From Haplosporangium gracile (lineage: Eukaryota > Mortierellomycota > Mortierellomycetes > Mortierellales > Mortierellaceae): 64,000 nt of DNA. Below, piece after piece: positions 31,807 to 44,580 of the stretch. The notes beneath the pieces are model-generated. The model was not told the origin of the DNA. It ran no database searches and was given only the letters and a program-made list of their open reading frames with translations. Location of the stretch: contig JAAAUF010000018.1 of assembly GCA_015499985.1 (NCBI GenBank), positions 1 through 64,000 on the forward strand. The letters are read 5' to 3'. The position numbers were made by a program, and so were the translations under genes. Within the stretch, counting starts at the first letter, position 1; each line of letters begins with the position of its first letter.

Positions 31807-34800
31807 CTAGTTCTTCTGAGCCTGCGACAAAAGATATTCTAACGTGTATGTGTTATCGTTACACCTGCATGGTTAAAAGTCAAATAGGAAAAGGTAAAAA
31901 AACGGTGTTAATACACGCATCCTTCTCATTCAGCAACACTTTCACATAAAGGACAACAGGGAAGCATCGTTATCACTTAAACTTACATTTTAGCAAGGTC
32001 CTCGTGCAGTTTGCCGACTCCCTTTTGTAAACCCCTAAAGACGGTCAAGAACTCGCCCGAGTGGTCCTTGAGGTACTTGCCGTGGCTGATCAATAGACTA
32101 CTGCACCAAATCAAATGGAACTCCAGATGGGGCGAATCCTCCATGTAGCTTGCAATGAATTTCATCAGTCGCTCCAGGTACTTTGAGGGCAACTGTCTTG
32201 CGACCAACCGCACATCCGAGGGAGGTACGGCCTCATAACAGCGTTGGATATACTGGCGCTCGTTCAGGCGGAAGGCCATCACAAGCGCTTTCAAGTAGTC
32301 CTTCTCATCCAAGGTCTCCAAGATCGTCTCAGGGGTAATGTCAATCTCAAGATCGAAGGGGTCGAACAGAAGAGTATCGTCCAGCGAATAGATAAGAAGA
32401 CCCTCAGTCGAAGCAGCAGCCCAAGAACGACCAGTAGGTGAGAACCGGACAGCCTTGGTGCGGATCTCTGGGCGGACATTCCTCTTAGACAGATCCTTTG
32501 TACCGGGCAAGGCGTTATCCTGACGGTCCTCGAGGTCGCTCATTTCATCATCGTCGTCGATCAGATCCATAGCTCCAGCTTCCGTCATGTTCTTCGAGTT
32601 CAAGAACTCGAGAGTACCGTCAAACGACAAGTTCTTAGAGATCTGCCACTTCTTGACCAGGATGTTGGCCTTGATGTCGTAGATGCAGACGTACTTGCTG
32701 TTGCCTCCTCCAATAACACAGGAACCATCAGCAGTGTAGCAGAGCGAGTTGAAATGCTTGCCAGATGTCGAGTTCTCTGCCGTGATCTTGTCCTCTGCCT
32801 TGCGACCTCCCGAGATATCGCGACGTCCGTCAATGACATTCGTCTGGAGAGCATTGTCCACGTCCCAGAAACTTAATTGGCCATCCAATGTCGAACCACA
32901 AATCTCCTTTCCATCGGGGCGGAAAGCCAAAGCCAAGACCTCAGACAAATGTGTAAAACTCTCGACCGACTTTCCACGACCAAAGACATCCCAAGTGCGA
33001 ATGGAGTGATCCCAGGAAGACGAGGCTAAGAACTGAGCAGTCGGTGAGAAAGCGAGTCCAGAAATGGGGGCTGTGTGGCCTGCAAGAATGTCAAGCAACT
33101 TGCCGGTCTGCACAGACCAAACGTAGATCTCGAATGTGTTCTGGGCTCCTGCGCAAACGACTTCTCCACTGGGGTCGACAGCCAAGGTCGAGAACTGGAC
33201 GGGGGTAGGGGAGGTGAATGTCCTGAAGTTTCTGTAACGAACCAAATCGAATGCTCTGACTGTGCCATCCAACGACGCCGAAAAAACGACCTGTCCATTC
33301 TTTGCAAACTCTGTAGCGGTGACGCGGGAAGTATGTTCTGAGAAAGTGACAAAACAGAATCCAGAGACCGTGTTCCAGACCTTGACCTTGCCATCATCGC
33401 CTCCAGTCACTACACTCTGTCCGTCAGAAGAGTATGACAGACAGTTCATGTCGTAAAAGTGTCCCTGCTGCTTCAACACGTACGACTCGGACTGCCACTC
33501 CCAGACCAAAAGCTGGCCGAGCTTGGAAGCACCAAAGGCAAGCCATTCTCCTGATTTGTTGATGGTGACCGAGTCAATCTTTTTCTGGGAAATACTGTTT
33601 ACGAAGTGTTGGTGTGAATAAAGTACATAGGAGGAAAAGGTTAGTGTCGGTCATAAGTCTTTGAGCAAACACTTTGTGTCCTTATGTAAGCGATTCCTAC
33701 GAAACACCAATATTTTCTGTCGAATTACCTCAGGGTATGAATGTTGTTGAAGGAAGGAAGCTCCCAGATTCCAAAGACTCCATTCGAGAAACCAACGACC
33801 ATCATGGCAGAGGCAGCGTGGTAGGCTGCGCAGACGACCTTGGCGTGATCCTGGTAGAAAAAGTGTCTCTGAACAGCAGACCACCTCCTGGGGCCGTCAT
33901 CGACCTCCATGGCCGATTCGTCCTCAGAGTCAGAGTCCTGTGCTTTAGGGTTGATTAGCTGATGGCGCCACTCGAAGAGAGCTCCGTCTTTGCTGACTGT
34001 ATAGATGGTATCCTGCTCCTTCGAGAACCAAGCGCCAATGACTGTATCTCTGTGTCCTGAGAGCGTGAAAGGGACAAATCCTTCGATGGGGTTGGTGGAG
34101 TAGACACGGGCGCTCATGTCCTTGGAGGTGGTCAAGAAGTACTTTGAGTCGGGCGACCAGGTGATGCAGGTGACCTCATCGTAATGTCCAGTGTAAACGC
34201 GGTGAAGTACAATAGGGGTGAACTCGCGGTGAAATCCTGGAGTCTTCCAAAGCTGAACCTGCTTTCCATGTGTCACAGCGAAGTACCTATCACGGAATAT
34301 CACAAATCAATTTTTTTTTGACATGGTTAGCCGTCAAGCGTCTCGAATCTAATGTCATCTAAGTATGTAGGAATGGTTTTGATTCTTACTTTCCGTCCGG
34401 GCTGAACTGAAGATCGTAGACCTTATTCTTGAAGTTGAAGTGGTGGAGAACAATCTGGCGGTTGTAGTTGACCAACAATGCGCGACCATCTAGTAGAAGA
34501 AGGTAAGCAAGCGTCATGTTAATGATACATTCCAGTGATACGATCCCTGAAGATTCGCAGCTTGTACTCCATGAGCCAATGTCCAGAACTGCGCTCTCAC
34601 CTTCGTCGACAGAGATCAAGAGAGTAGCATTGGGGCTGAGGGCAATCCTGTCAATGTTTTTCCTGTTCTCGTAGGGAAATGTAACAGCTTTGTTGCTATT
34701 AGACAGGATGGGATCCCAATAACAAGGTTAGGTATTTGGTGAAGTGGTAATCAAAAGCATCCATCTCTTTGCTTCGCTATTCATCGAAGGCATACTTAAC

Positions 34801-35037
34801 AAGGTCGAAAACAGTCAATCTGTTGCCGACTGGACTAAGGATCGAGTTGCCGTCAGGTGTGAAGACGAGATTTCCTTGCTTGTAGACAGTTCCACAAAGG
34901 TTGGAGAACTAGAAAAATGAACGGGAGTGAAATAGTAGCAAGTGTTATTCCAGCTGTTTTCTTTTTTTGTAAGGGAAATAGTTCAAAGATGTAAGGGTAT
35001 GTATGTAGTATGGTCATGCCTTGAAGTCGGACTTCAT
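31807..35037 (-). CDS. PWP2: periodic tryptophan protein 2 (Pwp2/Utp1), 7 exons, 849 aa
   Basis: Coding joins, minus strand: 35037-35020, 34908-34796, 34695-34601, 34489-34390, 34286-33729, 33594-31987, 31864-31807. Phases agree throughout. The N-terminus rebuilds MKSDFKFSNLCGTVYKQGNL, closely like yeast Pwp2, followed by two sets of WD40 repeats (GHYDEVTCITWSPDSKYFLT; GHTAPISGLAFSPTAQFLAS; SWDHSIRTWDVFG) and the helical Utp12-type C-terminal domain (residues about 700-849). The last exon adds the conserved end NTYTLEYLLSQAQ; without it the protein would stop one residue after the exon. Pwp2 organises the UTP-B part of the small-subunit processome with U3 snoRNA in the nucleolus for 18S rRNA processing. 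The first intron starts with GC, not GT. The gene is divergent from HEM25, about 660 bp away. Confidence 0.92.
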
Positions 35038-35113
35038 TGTGATATGTTTTGTGTTGCGGTTGTTTTGAGCGAGGGAACGAAGACAGGGAAGGAGAGAAGA
35101 AAGGAGGAAAGGA

Positions 35114-35158
<45 letters not shown>

Positions 35159-35694
35159 AAAGGGCAATATAGCTGGAGTATGCAGCTTATGCTGGGTGTT
35201 TGTCCTGAAGAGGAATGTAGGTAATGAGTTTTGCAAGCAAGCTAAAGTGCATGACCCCTCTTTGTTTGTCAGGCTCGCTTGGAGGCAAGCTATTTTTTTT
35301 TCTTTTTTTTTTTTAAGCCACACAATTGTAAACAACTTCTGTGCTTATTTCGTTGACTGATCATCTCCCCTTAACACCAATGTGCTCGACGAAGCATGAT
35401 TTGAGACTGCCCCCTCTTTCTCAGTTTTTCGTGGGAGTTCCGATCTTTTTGTGAGGAGTGAGAGCCTTGCTCTCGCTTCACGAAGAAGGGAACTTGCTCG
35501 TCACTATTCACTTCGCCGGTTTATCGATCGAACTTACAAAAAAAAAAAAGGCGAAAGAAGTAAACTTGTCCCCTCTGTCTTTCTCCTTTCCTCCTTTACT
35601 TCTTCTCATTCACAAAACATTCTCGTTTTCTTTTCCAGTCGTATACACTTTCACTTTCCCTCTCATACCTTCATCCTCACTACGTACAACTATC
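35038..35694. promoter_or_regulatory. bidirectional promoter region, PWP2 / HEM25
   Basis: About 660 bp between two divergent start codons. It contains a GA-rich tract (35113-35158), two T-rich runs (about 35291-35315) and an A-rich run near 35540. Reading frames here are low complexity. Shared control of a ribosome-biogenesis gene and a heme-pathway carrier is possible but not shown. Confidence 0.5.
35113..35158. repeat. GA microsatellite in divergent promoter
   Basis: Near-perfect (GA)n with one AA interruption, about 75-120 bp upstream of the PWP2 start codon. Confidence 0.9.
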
Positions 35695-37721
35695 ATGCCC
35701 TCCAAGCAGAAAGCAAGTGACCCAGTGACCCACCTGATCGGCGGAGCAGTCTCGGGTCTCTGTGCATGCATCTTTGTCCAGCCCCTCGACCTGATCAAAA
35801 CCCGCCTCCAACAGCAGCAACAAGCCCATCTCGCCTTCATTAAGCAGGGTGGTCAGGCCGGTCTCACCATTGCTCCCCTTGAAAGGTAGCTTTTATTTAT
35901 TTTATTTTTTTGGTCTACACACACACGTGTAGCAGAGCTATGTTAAAGTTTTATATTTCCGAGAGACACTAATTCTCGATATGGTGCTGTTTCCCGTTCT
36001 TTTCTTTTTATTACAACCCGCGTCGACCTGTAGCACGATCTGGAAGACGGTGTTTGGGATCATCAAGGAAGGATCAGTCCTTAGTCTCTGGCGCGGAACT
36101 GCTCCCACCATCGTCAGGTACGGTCGTTTTTCTTCTGACTGATCAACTGATCACATAATCATCGTTCGTTTCTCATACTTCTCGGAAATATGGAACCCGG
36201 CGAGTGGTATGTGGAGAAACAGGTGTATGATGGTGGGTACACGCAGCAAAGTAACAAAGGCCAGAATCCATTGAAAGAGAAGGAAAAGGTTACCTTCATT
36301 TGTCCAAAGAAGAACCACAATACAACCTGTCCTCCTTCACCCGTGATTCTTTTCCTAGAAAATCACAAAAAATCTCTTTACTCCACGCAGTCATGCATCA
36401 CACCCGGAAACCTTGTTCACTCTGACGCAAGGACACACACACACACACACTTTCAATCTGATCACAAACATAATAATAATTACTGACTTGTATTTCTCTT
36501 TTAATCGAATCGGTGGTAGAAATGTCCCGGGAGCTGCTATGTATTTTACAGTTTTGAACGAGGCAAGAACACTTCTCGCCCGCCGCAAGATCAATAATGG
36601 TTCCGAGAGGGCAGATACAAACAACGCTTCAGGCAGCGCGTTGCCTAAACTCAGCAACACCGAGAACTTGGTTGCCGGAGGTGCCTCCCGAGCAGCCATT
36701 GGCTTTGTCATGATGCCCGCCACCGTCATCAAAGTGCGATACGAGGTATGTTTGTAAAGAAGCAAGAACGTGCCGGAGGGAGAAAATGATATTTTCTTGT
36801 TTGCTGCGCATGATCTGCGCATTTGACATATTCGGGAAAAGCTAATAGAATATTTGTTATCAATTCTTTCAGAGTAACCTTTACAACTACAAGACCATGT
36901 CAGGAGCATTCACATCGATCTTTAGAACCGAAGGCATCCGAGGTATGTATGGTGCCATTGATCGCTCTTCGAACAACAATTCTGCTATATGACCGTGGGA
37001 AACTAGAAAAACTAAATTGTGTGTGTCTACTGTCATCGTCAATTGTAGGTCTGTGGGCAGGATTTGGAGCGACAGCCATGAGAGACGCGCCATTGGCAGG
37101 TCTCTATGTCCTCTTCTACGAGCAGGCCAAGACATATCTTGGAAGTAAGTCTTCTGGAGGCGATGATACAGGATCTACTGGTTTATGCAATATACATGCA
37201 TGCTATCTTCTGAATGGGAAATAATTAACATTTTTGTCACTCTGTGTCATATAGATCTGCGGGCGACGTCTTCACGTTTTGACGTGAGCACTCCAACGAT
37301 CCACATGGTGGCAGGTGTCACCGCCGGATTCTTCTCGACAACATTAACCCACCCCTTTGATATGCTCAAGACAAGGATGCAGCTCAAGCCAGCCGAGTAC
37401 AGGAATGTCCTCCAAGCCGCGCGCAAAGTTCTCATGGTAAAAAAATCTTGCCATTTTGAAACGGGAATATATCAGTGTCGTGTTCTTTTACACAAATTCG
37501 TTCAAATCGAATACTAATGCATCTTCCTTTATGGATGCGGACTTTTTTTTTTTTTTTCTTTTTTTTTTGGGCAAAAATAATAGGAGGAAGGCGCGATTGG
37601 TTTCTTGGACGGGATTCTTGTCAGAACAGTGCGCAAGTCGATTCATTCTGCAATCTCATGGACAGTTTACGAAGAGGTCGTCCGGTGGCACGTCTCTCGC
37701 AGAGCAGATCATCTCGTTTAA
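35695..37721 (+). CDS. HEM25: mitochondrial glycine carrier (Hem25/SLC25A38-like), 7 exons, 328 aa
   Basis: Coding joins: 35695-35885, 36034-36117, 36520-36745, 36873-36942, 37049-37144, 37255-37436, 37584-37721. Donors GTAGCT, GTACGG, GTATGT, GTATGT, GTAAGT, GTAAAA; phases agree at every join. Three mitochondrial-carrier repeats are visible with their PxD/ExxK-type signatures: QPLDLIKTRLQQ, then MPATVIKVRYES, then HPFDMLKTRMQL. GLCACIFVQPLD and RDAPLAGLYVLFYEQAK are typical of the SLC25A38 branch. This carrier brings glycine into mitochondria for 5-aminolevulinate synthesis, the first step of heme formation. Length is normal for the family. Repeat 2 has a longer, polar linker (about residues 110-140). 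Alternative: another small-substrate carrier, but the motif set favours Hem25. Confidence 0.88.
36432..36450. repeat. AC microsatellite in carrier intron 2
   Basis: (AC)n of about 9 units inside the longest intron (36118-36519) of the mitochondrial carrier gene. Confidence 0.85.
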
Positions 37722-37997
37722 GTTTCATGACTTGACTTGACTTGATTTTGATGCTCGTATTTCTTCTTTGTTCGTCATCCCGTATACCTCTCGTTCATTG
37801 TTCCTTTTCATGCCCAATCACAACACAAACTTTTTTTCCTACCTCACATTACTTCTGTAAAATAGTCATACTCATTAAACCCTTTTCAAATATTTATACA
37901 TCAACAAATCCAGGTACCATCAAAGACAAGAGCATGAACAAAGCGTACGAGAACAATGAGAAAAAAAGAAACAGCAGCAACCACTTGTCCGTGTATT

Positions 37998-40900
37998 TTA
38001 ATCGGTAATCTTCCCTTCAATATAGTCGTTGAAGTTAAAGTTGGATGGAGGCACCGCAAAGGGGTCCTGGAGCAGATCTGCAGCGGTCGGGCGTTGGTTG
38101 GCATCGGTGATGAAGCACCGTCCCAGGAACCGTTGGCCTTCTTCAGAAATCGACTCTGGAATCGGTGGATGAGCACTGCTGCTTCCAATCTAGAATATGG
38201 CGAGAAAAAAAAAAAGGAATAGGAGAGATTCATGATTTATTGGTGTTAATCAAACGAAAGCAGTACACTCACGAATGCCCATTTTCAATAAGAATAATCG
38301 GAAAGAGAGAAGATAACTTACGGTAAAGAGAGCTTGTTGGGGTGCAAAGCCCTTCCACGGCTGCTGTCCAGTAAACATCTCCAGGACCAGACATCCAAAA
38401 CTCCAAATATCCACCTTGGCACCGTATGCCTTGGACGTCACCATCTCAGGAGCCATCCTACATAAATGAAAACAATAAAAAAAAATACAGGTTAGTTACG
38501 TGTATGAGGGCAAGCTAACCTTTCAAAATAGAATACACATGTCAGGTCTCTACAACATACCAAAAGACGGATCCTTGCAATGATCCAACATCTTCGTCGT
38601 ATCCGCCTTGACTCTGAGCATTCTTTTTCGAAATACCGAAATCTGAAATCTTGCAGATTCCTTGTTCGTCCACCAGCACATTAGCCGCTTTGATATCCTA
38701 CAAGTAGAACGAAAATAAAGAAGAAAGAAAACTTAAAATTCAGCACATAGCAAGTTATAATTGCACGCACAAAATACACAGACAGTACAAGAGACCCAAG
38801 ATGACGCTTACTCGATGGACGATTTTCTTGCTGTGGATATACTCAAGGCCGAGCAAAATCTGTCGAGTAAAGCTCCGAATAACAGCCTCTGGAAAAGGTC
38901 CACTTCGCTTGAGACACGACTCAATCGAGCCTCCAGAGACATACTCCAAGAAGATGTTGGCCGTCTCCTCGTTCTGTGCAAAGCCAAGGTACTGGACAAT
39001 GTTCTCATGATCCAAATCCTTGAGAACCTCCATCTCTGAAAAGAGTGCCTCGACTGATGTCTTGAGTCGATCACAGTTGCGTTCCGAAAGTGTCTGCGGC
39101 AGATCGACTTGCTTGATGGCAATCATCTCACAGGTTTCCAAGTTGAAGGCGTGATACACTTTTCCGAACGATCCTCGCCCAATGAGCCCTCCTTTGAGAT
39201 ACTGGAAAGTCTTGATGGTTCCGCTCTGTGGGTGCTGGTAAATGCCCTGCCGGGATTGATCCATGACCTTGCCTGACTCGACCTGGACAACTCGCTGCTG
39301 CTGTTGTTGTTGCTGCTGCTGTACAGAAAGATTCATCTGAGAGACAGAGTTACTCAAAGTCGGCAGACTCTCGTGGGATTCCAAAAGGTCGGATTCCTCG
39401 GCGACGATATGCTCCACAGGCAAGATATGGTGTTCCTGCGCAGCCTCTTTAACAAACTCTGCTATCGAAGCTCGAGTGACGACTGCTGGGGATCCAGCAA
39501 TGGGCGAGAGCTCCTCATCAAACTCATGCACACCCAGACCGACAGAGGGCGTCGTCGAGTTGTTGGTGGGCATCACCTCAGCCAAACGACTGCCCCACAT
39601 CTTGGTCGACTTTCGTCGCATTACTTTGGAACCAGAGTACTGTCGTGAGAATCGGTCCTTGGCCTCCTGAGCGACAATACGGATCGATTTTTTATGCACG
39701 ATGCTATCACGGTGGCCAGGAGCAAAGCTAGAGTGAGGCGAGACTGACCCTTGGCTCGACGACATGGTCGAGTTCGAACCCCATCCATCCGTTATCGCAG
39801 GGCTGACGCCGTGACTCTTGAACGCACTCGACGAACCATGATTAGAGCCTGAGGATCCGAGAATGGCCTGAGCCGGTACCATAGGCGACCCATTAAATGG
39901 AGTTGGCGGGTGCAGCTCGATAATCGGGTGATCCAAGTCATGATCCTGGAAGAACCGCCCAAAGTTCTCGAGCAAAAAGTCCAGAGGAGGACGTTCTCCC
40001 CAAAAGTTCTCTGACTCGTCGTCTTCCTCGTGGTCGTTCATGATATGTAGATCAGATGTGGGGCCCCCGTCGATCGAACGAGGAGAGTTGAGGTTGGAGT
40101 GGGACGACGTGTACTTTGTCACAGGTTGATACGAGCTCCGCTTGCCACCGGCGCTCAAAGGCGAGGCAGGTAAACCACTGCTGTTGACAAAGTTGATATA
40201 GTTGGCATGACCGACCATAGGCACGTCTCCGAAACCGGGATGGTTGGCCCGGCTCATACCGTAGTAACTGGCAGCATTAGGGCTGCCGCTGTCGTACCCT
40301 GTTCCCATGCGGTTTTGCTGCGGGTAGCCCATCGATCCACCAGGTGAGGCTGAGCGGTCGGCTGTCCTGGCATAGTGGTTGACCAGCTTCCCGTCCTGGT
40401 CCGTGTTACTACCAATGACAAGAGAAAGATTGGGGTTCCTGGGCAACGTACGCTTGCCGCTGAGAGGCGATCCCTCAATGCCAGGCGAGTTGCTTCCTGG
40501 TTTCTGCATCCTGGCCAAGTTGGTATTGATAACGGGGCCAACTCGTGGCGAAGTCCGAGCGCTGTTGGTGCCGACTGAGGGTCGCCGGGTGTCGTCTGCC
40601 TGGAAATGTGGATGAGCGGGATTGTCCACATATCGGTACATCTGGGGTTGACTAGGTCCGTAGGGTGATGTGTTTGATGTGTTTGCCTGATTGCTTGTGC
40701 CCTGCCCTGGGTGACGACCGGTGTTGTGGGGGTGCTTCGAGTCCGGGAAGGGCTGGTGAGGATGAACCGATTTCCAAATATCATCCACAGGTTGCATAAA
40801 GGGCAGATACGGGTCTGGTTGAAAGATGTGATGATTCGAGTCTGTCGTCCGTTCGCGCTGGTGATGTCCTGTCATGTCCTGCTGAGACATACCGATAGTT

Positions 40901-43900
40901 GATGCTCCTTGGAATGGCGAGTTTTGGTCGTGATTGTGAATGTGGTTGTAGGACTGAGATGGGGTTGCAGCGACAGCACCTCGCTTTGGATTCAAAATAT
41001 CGATATCGGGCGGGAGGATAAGAGGCATGATGGGTGTGACCAAAAACTTGACCGATCCTTTGTTGTCAGCATCCAGTACTAGATCCATAAGCTGCCTCTC
41101 ATTCAAAGGTGGACCTCGCCTCGATGGGTCGTCCAATAGAGCTACGATAGACCGAAAAAAAAAACCATTGTGCCCATAGGTTAGAGCTGAGCTTATTTCG
41201 CTGCCATTGAGAGATAAGGGTTGGAGCTTGTTAAGGTTTTCATATTTGGCACTTACGACTTCCGAGCTCTGTGGTCTCAAAAATTCCGTACTTGTTCTTT
41301 TCCGCAAGAATCCTCATTCGAGAAAAGATCTTTTCCTTCAGCACGACAGCATTCTCAATGCCTGTAATGTCGACGTACTTGAAGTTTTCGTTGTCCAGAG
41401 TGACTTGAATACTTTTGGTCTATAGAGAGGATATATGAGCAAAAAAGGCGTCAGAGTATGTGAAAAACAGGCAGCACGACAGCTGCGTGTGCTCACCGGC
41501 CAGGATATAAATGAACAGTAGGGATAAACACGTACTCTAGGTGGCGCCACGGGCAAGGAGACGGGCTGGGGTGCAGATGCAGGTGGAGCGTACTGAATGA
41601 CATCGGCACTGCTATGGTTCCTCTTGTGGCTGGATCTGCGACCAAAGCCAAGGGTTCCGCCGACGACTTGCGCATCCGAGTAAGATCCCCCTCCTGATTT
41701 TGAAGAGCCAGCTCTATTGTCGTAGGATGGTCGTTGTCCATTCGGATAATGTGCGCTGCCTTGAGAGTCGAGATGAGTTTGGATATGTGGAACAGGGTTG
41801 TTTCGTCGTTCGATAAGAGAGGGTCCATTCTTGGAGCTTCCTGGTGTGTCCTTGATGCCATATGCTGGTTCCTGGTGACGCTGGGAGTAAGGGTAGTTTC
41901 CTCCGTCGGGCGAAGGAGGAGAGATAGGAGACATGCCCCTGCTGGACTGGGGTATGTTCAAGCCATGTGCTGATGAATAGTCCCTGGAGCTTCCTCTGGG
42001 CACAATCTGAGGTGGTACATTCAAGTTGGGTCGGTAATTTATGGCAGAATAGGCGATGGATGATTGTCGTGGCGCGATGTTGAGTACCTTGTGGTTGAAT
42101 TCCGTAGTTTCAATGGTGACGTGTGCTGGTACTCGACCAGGAAGGAGTCTCAGATCTGGGTCGCTCATAGGTCGCGGAGAGTTACTTGGCCGGATTTGAG
42201 GTTGCATAAACTCATAGGTTGTTATTTCCTCAAGGGGTTCTATAGAGTCCAATGATAGCCGTGGGTAGTTGGAGGCGGGTTGAAGAGCCAAGGGTGTTGC
42301 TGAGGCAGATCCTGTGGATTCATCTGTAGGAGACCGGGATAGTTTTGAAGACAGTGGCTGTTGAAGGTCCTGATCGAATGACGTGCGGACAGTGCTGAGC
42401 TCATAGGACAGGGGAACGACGCTCCCGCTGCTGTTGTTGACATGATGCGCATTGATGTAGGGCGAGTGAACAGATCCTCCTGGTGACATGACCATGGGTC
42501 GTGATCCTGATCCAAGACGAAGGAGAACAGGTGATACTGAACCGGGCGAGGGGGTGTTCATGTTCTCTGCACCTATTGATGACACCGAGGCTGCCGTCTT
42601 TGTGTCTTTAACTGCGTCTTTGATCTCCAGAAGCAATATCCTGCGCTGAAAGTACGAGATGTTGGGGTCTAGCTGCTTGAGGGTGGGGTGTGTCAGCCCT
42701 ACAAATGTCATGCCGTAGATTTGATGCTCTGCAAGGAAATGAAGGAGGATACAATGAAATGTTAGAAAGTTGAATCAGATCTGACCCCAAGGTGCGCATG
42801 CTGCCGGGCTAATCGCTTTTCCGTTGACATTGGTCTGACCGACTGATGTCGACTAATACAATGATAGTCATTCATTACCAACAAAGAGTGATTCCAGGTA
42901 CGCAAAAGGTGGTCTTGCCCTGAGCCATTGGACAACTCTATCCATGGTCCAATCCACAGCTGAGATGCCCTCCGTGTGTGGTGGTAGTTGATGTTGAGAG
43001 GTGAGACTCATGGTACTCACATTGGCCTATTGATAAGAGGGAGAAAGAGAGAGAGGGAGATGTCAGTCCAATTAGCTGTCAGGAACAAAGAACAACAGGG
43101 AATAATGGAAAGAAAGAAAAAAGAAGGAGAGAAGGAAAGAAGGAAAGAAGGAATGGTAGAGAGAGGCAAAAGAAACAACGTACACGTAGATTTGCAAGTG
43201 AAGCGGATCCTTCTCGGTCGGCCGTTGTTGGACTAGGCACAGAAGAAGGGGCAGAGACGGAGGCAGAGGCTGAGGATACGCTTGCCGAAGTGGTGTTCAT
43301 GGATAACGAAGAGGCAACACCTGCTGAGGAAGTTGAGAGGTCTTTTGGGACAGGAGGATAGGGAGATGAACCTTGAACGGGGATAGACGGCATGGCCTTG
43401 TTGAGATTGGTTGTTGTGATGGGAGGAGGTGGCGGCGGCGGAGGTGGGGAGGCAGACTGTTGGAACTGTATGGGAGAAGGTGGACGGACGGGCTGAAGGT
43501 GGAGCTGGGTCTGAGAAAGGGATGCCTGAGGGGGAGGGGTGTTGATGACATTGTGGAGGAGCTGCCTGGGCCGTGTGGATGGAGGGGTGAAGGAACTCTG
43601 CGGGGCGGGCGGGGTGAGCTGTGGGGCCAGGGCAGAAGGTGAGTGTTGCGGTTGCTGCTGCTGCTGCTGTTGTTGTTGCTGTTGCTGCTGCTGCTGGTTA
43701 ACGACGATACTCATGACAAAGGGGTCCGAGGGAGCTCGTTTAGTAGGGCCGAGGAAGGAGAGGCGACCGGACGAGGGCGTCGTGGCGGGGGTGGTATGAG
43801 GTGAGGAAGAAGAGGTCGTGATGGTAGTGGTGGAGGTAGTGGCAGCAATAGAAGTCGTGTTGGAAGAAGAATCGAGGAGGGAGGAAGGGAAGTGAGCAGA

Positions 43901-43912
43901 GGAGCTCAACAT
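37998..43912 (-). CDS. Bck1-type MAP kinase kinase kinase (SAM-RA-kinase), 8 exons, 1675 aa
   Basis: Coding joins, minus strand: 43912-43184, 43026-42879, 42728-41536, 41419-41257, 41141-38812, 38697-38561, 38457-38322, 38189-37998; all GT-AG with matching phases. Order of parts: disordered Ser/Thr/Pro-rich N-terminus with poly-Gln (about residues 72-90); a SAM-like domain (about 268-335; WTMDRVVQWLR to YFQRRILLLEI); a Ras-associating-like fold (about 690-745); a long disordered linker with a second poly-Gln; and a C-terminal protein kinase domain. The kinase has GRGSFGKVY (about 1399-1407), AIKQ Lys (about 1421), HRDIKAANVL (about 1520), DFG (about 1540) and MAPEMVTSK, so it should be active. 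Yeast Bck1 carries the cell-wall integrity signal from Pkc1 to Mkk1/2; Ste11/Byr2-like roles are possible. The exact start is less certain than the rest. Confidence 0.88.
39297..39322 (-). repeat. coding poly-Gln repeat (internal)
   Basis: CAG/CAA repeat encoding about nine Gln in the linker upstream of the kinase domain of the MAPKKK. Confidence 0.85.
43652..43698 (-). repeat. coding poly-Gln repeat (N-terminal)
   Basis: Mixed CAG/CAA repeat encoding about 14-15 Gln in the disordered N-terminus of the MAPKKK. Confidence 0.9.
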
Positions 43913-44534
43913 TGGCAAACGGTTTACAGGTGAGAGTGAGAAGGGAGTGAGTGGGTGATTGCGTTGTTGTTGAGTGTCGATGAGAAGGAAGAAGATCGAC
44001 AGGATGGGAAAATATATTATAATTAGTAGGGATGATGATGGGAGGGATTGTGATTGAATGGGATAAGAAGGAAGAAGGAGAGAGGAGTGTGAAAAAAGAA
44101 AAAGGAAAAAAGAAATAAGGAAAAGGGGATGAAAGGAAACAAACACACACAAAATCAAGAGACGAGAGCAGAGCAGAAGAAGGGAAATAAAAGGGACAGT
44201 GGCGCACTTGCCTCTGTCTCTGCATCTGCTCACTCTCTGGCCACTCCCACTTACTCTTCCTTTGTTCTGTTTCTTTCTTTCTCTCCCTCTTCCTTTGTTT
44301 TTTTTTTCCTTTCGATCCTTTCTCTTTATCCACAGACATAAGAACAAAACACACCTCCTATATCTCCGATAATTGTACTCAAGATCACACATATACGTGA
44401 CATATAAGCACATGCCTGCCTTGCCACTCGTAGCCTACTAGCTAGGCTGGACATCTTCCTCATAGCCACTTTCTTTTACAGAAGGTGAAAAAGGAGGTAG
44501 TGATCAGGCACAAAGGGCTCTTTTTTTTCAGGGG

Positions 44535-44580
44535 CCAGTCCAAGCCAATCCAATCCAGTCCATCCAAACAAGTCCAGTCC
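44535..44580. repeat. TCCARTCC word cluster
   Basis: Irregular repeat of TCCAGTCC, CCAATCC and similar 7-8 bp words, five to six copies in 46 bp, upstream of the MAPKKK gene. Could be a protein-binding array or simple-sequence drift. Confidence 0.6.

Noticed and set aside
43079..44413. Upstream extension of the MAPKKK first exon to 44413
   Set aside because: The region before 43912 translates CT-rich leader DNA into Phe/Leu/Ser runs; the ATG at 43912 begins normal low-complexity fungal kinase N-terminus.
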